Origin: Thalassia testudinum
Taxonomy: Eukaryota > Streptophyta > Magnoliopsida > Alismatales > Hydrocharitaceae
Reading direction: 5' to 3'
Length of the DNA stretch: 64,000 nucleotides
NCBI GenBank assembly: GCA_037157565.1
Contig: JAZHRO010000062.1
Coordinates: 3,162,001 to 3,226,000, forward strand
How positions within the stretch are numbered: the first letter of the stretch is position 1; the number at the start of each line of letters is the position of its first letter. Both the position numbers and the translations under genes were made by a program. The notes under the pieces were generated by a model. That model worked only from the letters and a program-made list of their open reading frames with translations, did no database searches and was not told the origin of the DNA. Shown one piece after another: positions 57,095 to 64,000 of the stretch.

Positions 57095-58220
57095 GATACT
57101 TAATTCTGAAATTATTTTGTTAGCTCTATGGAATTTCTTTTATTTTCTTAAAAAGTGAAAATAAAAAAAAATTAAAATTAGGAGAAGAGAACTTAGGCAT
57201 TACGAGTTGTTAACTTTAGAAAATGATACTTTAGGACTTGAACACTTAGACTCTTTAGGTTTTCGAGCTTAATCAACCCAGGTGTCCACTCGAATGTGGA
57301 CTTGGTCTGGAGTCCTCGCCAAGTAATTTTATTCTAATTTGGTCAATAAATTAGGGTAATAAGTACATGACTTATCAACTTACCCTCTGATTTGAGGGGA
57401 CTTTATTCTAAGCATCTACACACTATTTGCACACACTCACTTTTCGGCAGTTTTTATAGAAATTAGGTAGCAAATGAACTTTCTAAGGTAGTATGGCTGG
57501 CAAGTTATTTTGGGTAACAGCACATTGGCCAGTTGTCCAGAGCTTAGCTACATGACCATACTCATTCTGCTGCTTTTAGGTAAATCTTAGATCAAGGAAG
57601 CCACCTACTTAAAAAAATAAAAAAATGATACTAAAAAGTAAAAAGAAAAAAAATAGAAATATAGAAAAAGGAGAAAATAATAATAGAAAAATAAACCACA
57701 CTTCACCGTACGAGTATGGCTGGTAAGTTGCTGTGGGTAACAGCCCATTGGCTGGATTCGCTTTTGTGTTAACCCCATAAAAAAATAAAAAAAAGTAGGG
57801 AGAAAGCTACCGATCAGAAAGATAACCTTTAGGCAGAGACTCTTAAGGTCGCCGAGGGTCATAGAAACCCGAAGTTCATTTTAATGGCTGCTTAGTGAGT
57901 CTATCACATTCACAAAGATTCTTAGAAACTAATTTTCTTTTCGAGTCTTTGGTGGGTTGGGTAGCCATAGAAAGCTGCCCTAAAACCCTAAATTCAAAAA
58001 TCCAAAAAAATTAGAAAAGAAGAAAAATAGAAAAAAATGTGTGTATCTTCCTTTTTCAAATAAGGCAAGGACTTAGGCAGCCTACATTTTGGCAAGCACC
58101 CGGACACTGTTGAGTTTTTGTAGTTTAGGACTCTAGTTGAAATTTTGTATTGTTAATAAACAACTTAGACCTAAGCAATCGAATCCTAATTCTATTTTTA
58201 TACATAGCATTTAGTTTGAT
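57095..58220 (+). other. G 3' UTR with two hairpin-like repeats
   Basis: About 1.13 kb. Copies of TATGGCTGGCAAGTT … GGTAACAGC(A/C)CAT at 57492-57525 and 57715-57748. A-rich stretches near 57150 and 57610-57700. Confidence 0.62.
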
Positions 58221-58256
58221 TTTGCTAGGGACAAGCAAAAGATAGGCATGGGGGTA
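58221..58256 (+). promoter_or_regulatory. G terminal hairpin and PPT
   Basis: TTTGCTAGGGACAAGCAAAA, then GATAGGCATGGGGGTA before TGATGTAGAC. Confidence 0.78.
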
Positions 58257-59970
58257 TGATGTAGACACATTTATTTAGGATAAAATGCCTATTTATGCAT
58301 GTTCCTAAGCTTAGACATGCATCCTTGTTATACATATTGCATAGCATGCTCCATTCTACATTTAGAGTAGTACGTATAAATTATAGGTTAATTTGTGTCC
58401 TTTTGTGGTCAGGAGAGGAGATTTATTTTGGGGCCTTAGATTGATGATCAGACTGTACAGATCTGATTAGACGACAATCGGAGTCCAACACCTCCAAAAT
58501 CATCTTGATAGGAATCCCGTAGCACCTTATACAGTCTAAGGAAGATCAATGACCAAGGGACTAGGTGACATAATTTAGAGCTTCAAATGACAAATCCGAC
58601 TACACGGATGGATCCAGATCGACGATCTAGCCCAACAGCATGGAAATCGACCCAATCTAACGCCCATGGTGCCACCAACAAAGGAAAGAAGATAGACGGC
58701 CCAGATGGCTCCACATGGTGCCATCTAGGCCGCAAAATGTTGGCTGCACTTCATGAGCTGAAGGAGAGCCACGCCAAATCACGATTGTTAGATTGAGATC
58801 CAATGGCCATAATTATGCCACATCACCCGCTTCATCTGAAGAGTTCACCAACTTTGAATCTCGACCGTTAGATCTCCATCCAATGGTCGAGAGCTCATGC
58901 CACCTGATCTCTCTGCTCGACAATCCAGCGTAGCAGTGCAAACCTGCGGCCCAAGTTTGACTCCTTCAATGCCTCTAATTGACTGCAGGAGAGAGGCACA
59001 CTCAAATTCGATCGCTCGATCTTGATCGAGCGGACGAGACCTCACTATGTGGCGCAACGGATGTGGCCACACGCGCACGCACGATCGCACGCCCAGTTTG
59101 ATGCCTAATTAGATGTACCAGCTGAGCATTCGATATTGACCATTGATCGAGTATCTGATGGCGAGAAGGCGAATGCACGAGCACAGCTGCAAGCGAGCAT
59201 GAGCTGGTGACCTTTAGCAATGTTTAGGGCGGAGCTTCAGCAATGCCTTTGATGTCACTAAATGCCCTATACACGAATTGTTCCCTCTCCTCCACTATAA
59301 AAGGACCCTACACTTCCCATTCTTCTTCATCTCTTCCTTTCTTTCCCTCACCACCTCTAAGGCTCTAAAGAAAGCTTGTCCCAAGCCTAGGATTCTCCTC
59401 TAGAGTAGAAAACCAAAATATTTTCCTGCCTCTCACCCCCATTCGTGGAGCATCCCATGAACGTCCTCTCACCACCTTCCAAAAGAAGATCCTTGTCGCG
59501 ACACCCTCTTGCCCCGCCCTCTGTTCTTCGGCTCTATCCTTGTTCGTCTTGCTCCTCACCACCTCCTCTAGGCGATGTTAGAGTGAGTCATCCTCCAAGA
59601 GATCGTCGAGGGGGACTCTTCTCACCTATATCTATCTTTTACTACTTTCTAGTGTGATTTTCCGCTTTCTTAGTTGTAGCAAACTATTTGAGATATATAT
59701 GTGATTGTTTCTCTTTCTCTCTGCAAATAGATTAGATAGAAATTATTTTTGCCTAATCTCTTACCTTATAAAAATACAAAAAAAAGTACGAAAGATAAAA
59801 ACAATGAAAATAAATAAAATCGAAAGCGTAGATTTCAAAACCAAACATTTGCCTCCCTATGTTCGACCCAGGACTCCCTTTCGAGTTTTGGTAAATTTTA
59901 TCTGGTTAGAGGATTTTTACACACTACAATGATGGGTTTCCAACTCAAATCTTTTCGCGTATGAAATCTC
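58257..59970 (+). repeat. G 3' LTR
   Basis: About 1.71 kb, uninterrupted counterpart of the two 5' pieces. Dyad 59013-59032, TATA 59296-59303, GCCTCCCTATGTTCGACCC at 59851. Similarity to the 5' LTR stops at 59970. Confidence 0.9.
59296..59303 (+). promoter_or_regulatory. G 3' LTR TATA box
   Basis: TATAAAAG; could drive transcription into the unassigned region to the right. Confidence 0.6.
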
Positions 59971-60953
59971 CTTAAAGTATCAAGTCACTTGGGTAAAAGT
60001 TAATACCACCGTCACAAATTGAAATGGGAGGGTTTGCACTGATAAAGAGATCACTAGTGCGGTACCCATTGTGTGCTCAGTGTAGGAAGTGTGCATTGCA
60101 CCATGAAAAATGATTTTTCTTTTGAAAATTGCAATCAAGTTGTTCAAACACTTCCTGTACATATTTTACTCTTCTTTTCAAACTAATGTGATCACTTGAT
60201 TAATCTTTTCAAATCAGCTTAATGCTCGGTGGTGACCTACGTGTTGGGTTCTTCGTGGTGGTGCAGCAGGACAAAAGGAAGAACAAGATGAATAGGGGAA
60301 GGGACGTTGGTTGTGGTGATCTGTAGGGTAGGATCGTGAGAGGAGAGATGGACGGTGGTGTTATGGCGGCACATTATTACCACGCGATCGGCAAAAGGGG
60401 AATTAGCAGAGGTGGAGCATGCCTTTGCCATGGTATACGTTGGGTCTATGGTGCCCTTCTGTTTCTATGGTGGAAGGTGCGAGCCTGAAGAAGAAGATCC
60501 TCCTGCGTGCGAGCGTAAGACTTTCCCTGAAGTCTTCTCCAACAAACACACGACGTTATGGAGGCGATTGGGAGGCGGTGCGTTGAAGTTGACGAAGGTG
60601 CTGTTGCGAGAAGCTCGATTGGCGGTGGAAAGGGGTGGCGGTGCATGTTGGGGCATACATTCTGTAGGAAAAAAAATTGGTTATTTATATAAAAGCCCAA
60701 AAGAATGTCTAAATCTAATTTGTATTAAACAATGCATGTAATGTATGCATGCTGACTAAATTATAATCTAACCTCCTTAAATTCTAATGCATACTATCCT
60801 GAATGATATATGAATGCAATGTATGAAATATGCATGTAAGCAATTTTATAAACTAACCTATTTACATATAAAGGTATGCTATGTACACGTAAACATTAAT
60901 CTAATATCTAGGTATTTACATAATTGGTTAGCCCACAAATGTGGTCTCATCAA
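59971..60953. other. Unassigned sequence between G and J
   Basis: I recognise no element here. 60200-60660 is GC-richer and open on both strands (60355-60741 plus, 60446-60700 minus) without a known motif. I do not call it coding. A TATA-like TTATTTATATAAAAG lies at about 60681-60695. It could be host flank of G, or a fragment of another LTR. Confidence 0.4.
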
Positions 60954-63328
60954 TGTTAGCACCATCATTGGTGATAATAAGCCTAATTTAACCTAACTAC
61001 AATAATAAATGCTCCATAATATTCATCAAAAGATCACAACTCTATTATGAACTAAATTAGAGAAGACAGGAAATACTGTTAATTCTACTGTTTTAAACAC
61101 CTAATCACAATTTTAGATTAACTAAGGAGTTAATCAGGGTTTAATTATTGGTCAAATGAACTTAAAATTTCAAGAAGTGGGCTTTAACTGACTAAAATAG
61201 GGTTTTTCATGTTTCGAGGATTATTTTATTAATAAAAACCCTAAATACAACCCTACTTCATTTAAATAGATTCTGTTGGAAATAAATGTAATCTAAACCC
61301 TCTAAAAATCATTTAAAAATATTTTAAAAGGTTTGAAACTTTCACTTTGACCAAAGGAACCCATCTTGACCAATAATAGAGACTTAAGCAGGAATTTATT
61401 TTATTTTGGGCTTCTATGTAAATTTTCCAATAAACTTGGTCAAAACTTAAATATGAGGTCACCATTAGATTCCTTGGGTTGAAATTAGGTTAACCCTAAA
61501 ATGTGAACCCATCAGAGTCCATTTTGACTTAATTTGCATTTTAGCCTATAGATCTCTATTTATTACACATCTACCCCTAGGTTTCTGATGTGCATTATAG
61601 AAAGGCCCCTACCTTTTGAGTTTTTCTTGCAAGTTGGTCCTTCCTCCACCGCCTTCTTCTCAAAATGTGGCAAGTGCAGAAGCAACAACACCCATCATCA
61701 TTAAGATTCAATCAACAATTTGATTGAGCAAATCTCAAGCAAATTTTACCAAACTTGGTGAGATTACTCATCAAGTCATGGTCAATCCAATGAACTGGCT
61801 CTCAAAACCCAACTTGGTTGGAATTGCTCTGGTGAGCTCGAGAATTGAAAGCTTAAAAATCACCAAAATCGCAAGTCTAACTTGCAATTCTTGGCCCAAT
61901 TGCAAAGGCATTCACCTCTATATATAGGTTTGAGCATTCTCAAGAACAATTCGTGCTCAATTAACCAAGATCCCCCTCCTTCTTCCTCCATGTCGATCGA
62001 ACTCCGATGCACCACCGAAGCCTTCCTCCCCACATCTTCACCGTCTACCATGTACGATAGGCAGAGGAATTTTCTTCCCCATGCTTCCATGAAGCTTCCC
62101 ACGAAGCTTGGACCTCTGATTCCTCTTCTTCGGCTCCGGTAACTCCTCCTTCATCTTCAGAGCACCACCGGTGATCCACTCCCCCTTTCCTTTCTTCAAA
62201 TTAGTTTAGGGTTTGTTCTTCCCCCACCTCTAATTAGGTTCCTGAAGCTCCAGAGCTCCATTCATTGAGTCTACCTCCTTCTCTGACTCCGACCATCGTA
62301 GCATCGACCACCATCATTGCCTCGCTCTTTCCTCCCTCCTCACGCTTAACTAGGTTAGGCAAAAGGTCCCCTTCACCCTCACGAACCTTTTGCCTAACCC
62401 AATTGACCTACACATCGCCTCCACTGCCGTATGCCATCACCGTCAACAAACCTTCTTCGAGCTTCACCACCACCACACTACACCCACCCTCGCACACAAT
62501 TAACCTAAGGTTTTGTCCAACCTAGTTTGTTGGACCTTGCTACGTGTCTAATTTGGATTGTGAAGCCATGTTTTGATTGCAGGTCTGCCACCAATGAACC
62601 CATCTTTCTTACCTCCGAATAGCACCATCCAACAACTAACTAACAAGAGAATCACCTCCTCCCCATGCGGTTTCATCGTAGGAAGAAAGCTAGGTTGTTG
62701 GATTGAAGATCCAACAACCAATTAATGAACAATCGAGGAGAACTCCTCACTGTCGAAGGGAAGAAGAAACAAAGAGGAGGGGGACTAAACATAGTCCCAC
62801 ATCATGGGATTTTGTTTCTAAAATGCTTTCATAAGGCTTTATTCCTGTTAGTTATTCTCCCAAGAACACTGGGGGTCGGGTCCCCACATGCTTGCCCATA
62901 TGCACGCTCTCACCTATCCTCACGCCAAGTGGGTCTAGGCCTAGAGAGAAAAATAAGAAGAGGGGAAGAGGAGACTTGTTGGGCCTAGGGAGTCGGCCGA
63001 TTTTTCTTGGGTTGCAATTCCAAGACATCAGATTTTCAACTTTAAGCCGTTTGAATAAGCTCTTTGGCTGAGAAAAAGGGCTAAGTGTTGAGCTTCTCTT
63101 GGTCTTTAAGTGTTGAGGCTTAAGAGGCCTTAGAGACAAGACCAAATTTTTTGCCTCGTGCCCCTCTTTATTTTTTATTGAGCTTGATATTGCTACCCAA
63201 TATATTTATTTATGAATCAAATTATTATGCTTCACTTTTATATTCGATTAATGATTGAATTGCACATTATTTGCTCCCTGAGATGACCTTGGAACTCGCA
63301 TTTCGAGCATGCAAATTTAAGTGTTGAT
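60954..63328 (+). repeat. J: plus-oriented LTR fragment related to S and D LTRs
   Basis: The stretch 61300-61620 is the reverse-complement equivalent of the D and S LTRs (for example CACCATTAGATTCCTTGGGTTGAAATTAGG), so it is the same LTR superfamily in the opposite orientation. Back-measuring from D puts the U3 start near 60954 (TGTTAGCACCATCATTGGTG, with a CACCA-TCAT-TGGTG inverted repeat). TTTGCTCCCTGAGATGACC lies at 63271. The last part is missing where K begins. Frames at 61882-62525 and 62725-63145 are LTR sequence. Confidence 0.68.
61919..61925 (+). promoter_or_regulatory. J LTR TATA box
   Basis: TATATAG in CCTCTATATATAGGTTTG; sequence after it is pyrimidine/C-rich as in transcribed leaders. 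Confidence 0.5.
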
Positions 63329-64000
63329 TGTTGGGGTTGTAGATCGCGTATTTGATAAGAAATGCGTCGTAGTACAGTTGTGAAATACGATCAACAAAAA
63401 TAATTTCTAAGATAACGAGATTTGAGTCCCGGTTGTTCGTCTCAGGGAGGCATTTATGGAAATGCAGATTGAAATCGATCTTGCTCGCTCTACTTATTCA
63501 AAATCGCATATCAATTTATGCTAAGTTCGTATTGATGCATGACATTCTGTTGCCAAAATATCATAAATTGAAAACATGCAACTTTAATCACACCAAAAGA
63601 TGATAATCAGGCACATGGTGATTTTCAACATATATATATATAAAGATGATGACAACAAAGTTGCAGAGCACTAGTAGCGGAATGCTTGTACAGGGAATGT
63701 AAAAACTAACAGCTAATAGAAAACGACTGCATACATGAATCTACGGGGGATTATGCATGCATCATTGGGGGAGAAGTAAGGAGCTATACTACTAAGCAGT
63801 AAATAAAGCATTAAATCTATGAAGAACTATAATCTAATCTATCAGAACTAAGGGCATTCAGAGGTGGGCTCCGATGGCCTTTGACTTGGTTGAGAGGAGA
63901 AGAAGGGGTGGCCAATGGTGCTTAGGTCAGCCCTTGGAGAGAGGTTGAGGAGGTGATCCAACATCTTGGTGTGGAGATGGTGGTGGTCATGGTGAAGCTA
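63329..64000 (-). repeat. K: start of a minus-oriented LTR, runs off the edge
   Basis: TGTTGGGGTTGTAGATCGCG … TGCGTCGTAGTACAG … GATCAAC follows the layout of the D LTR end (TGTTGAAG … ACGTCGTAGTATAG … GTCAAC). It continues with GTCTCAGGGAGGCATTTATGG (63439-63459), the reverse of the CTCCCTG motif. It cuts into J's 3' end. The right end and any interior lie outside the window. Confidence 0.65.

Larger units (their letters stand above)
13221..59970 (+). mobile_element. G: non-autonomous LTR retrotransposon with ORF, split by C
   Basis: The 5' LTR lies in two pieces (13221-13772 and 52831-54018), then the interior 54019-58256 and a 3' LTR from 58257. The two 5' pieces join collinearly to the 3' LTR at about 58840, where the uninterrupted copy reads GAGTTCACCAAC, so C inserted there. 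The interior is closely related to element F: leader, three-part ORF, 3' UTR repeats and PPT. The 5' flank is CCCAT. The 3' LTR loses similarity after ATGAAATCTC (59970), 8 bp short of the 5' LTR end, and no TSD follows directly, so the right end looks rearranged. A CCCAT at 60065 may be chance. Confidence 0.85.

Noticed and set aside
60060..60120. Cys-rich peptide (CAQCRKCALHH) suggesting a zinc finger exon
   Set aside because: Only about 17 codons before a stop, with no surrounding open frame or splice context strong enough to call.
60355..60741. 128-aa plus frame and overlapping minus frames in the unassigned region
   Set aside because: No recognisable domain, both strands open because of GC content, no sign of exon structure I could support.
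1..64000. tRNA, rRNA or CRISPR features
   Set aside because: No cloverleaf, rRNA-like or regularly spaced repeat-spacer pattern was found. tRNA-Asp-like 18-mers are primer-binding sites without the rest of a tRNA.

Overview
The window looks like intergenic DNA from a large, repeat-rich flowering-plant nuclear genome. I find no host gene I would defend. Almost all of it is LTR retrotransposons of the Ty3/gypsy Athila/Tat kind, nested in one another. Supporting signs are Athila-type pol and gag motifs, primer-binding sites (PBS) complementary to the 3' end of tRNA-Asp, LTRs of 1.7-5.2 kb, and four nested insertions that resolve to 5-bp target-site duplications (TSDs). The species cannot be told from the sequence.

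Layout. (1) E1, a plus-strand gypsy element, enters from the left: dead integrase at 3-940, 3' UTR, 3' LTR at 10699 to about 13190. (2) H (1480-9840, minus) is inserted in E1's 3' UTR (TSD TCATA/TCATG). (3) G (plus) starts at 13221; its 5' LTR is split at 13772 and resumes at 52831, and its 3' LTR ends near 59970. (4) C (13773-52830, minus) is the 39-kb insertion that splits G. It is the only element with gag, protease, RT, RNase H and integrase, all damaged. C carries three later insertions: S, a solo LTR (17145-19713, TSD CCAGA), D (23965-33845, minus, TSD CAACT) and F (39206-46814, plus, TSD TGTTT). (5) 59971-60953 is unassigned. (6) J, a plus-oriented LTR (60954-63328), is abutted by K, a minus-oriented LTR that runs off the right edge.

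D, F, G and H have no gag or pol. Each carries instead an unfamiliar reading frame: a Tyr/Pro/Asn-rich or coiled-coil start, a long acidic middle, and a C-terminal segment with a G-x-x-LHH-(Q/N) core. In-frame stops fall at matching places in different elements but use different stop codons. All of them share cis signals with C and E1: the tRNA-Asp PBS (not in view for E1), an internal AATGAGGACATTGCA/G-run motif, a TTTGCTA-GGGAC-TAGCAAA hairpin just before the terminal polypurine tract (PPT), and a CTCCCTG-(x)-TTCGACC motif near the LTR 3' end. I infer a parasite-host relation in which pol-bearing elements like C move the pol-less ones. That ORF-bearing non-autonomous lineage is my best candidate for something not previously described.

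Relative order of insertion: E1 before H; G before C; C before S, D and F; J before K.
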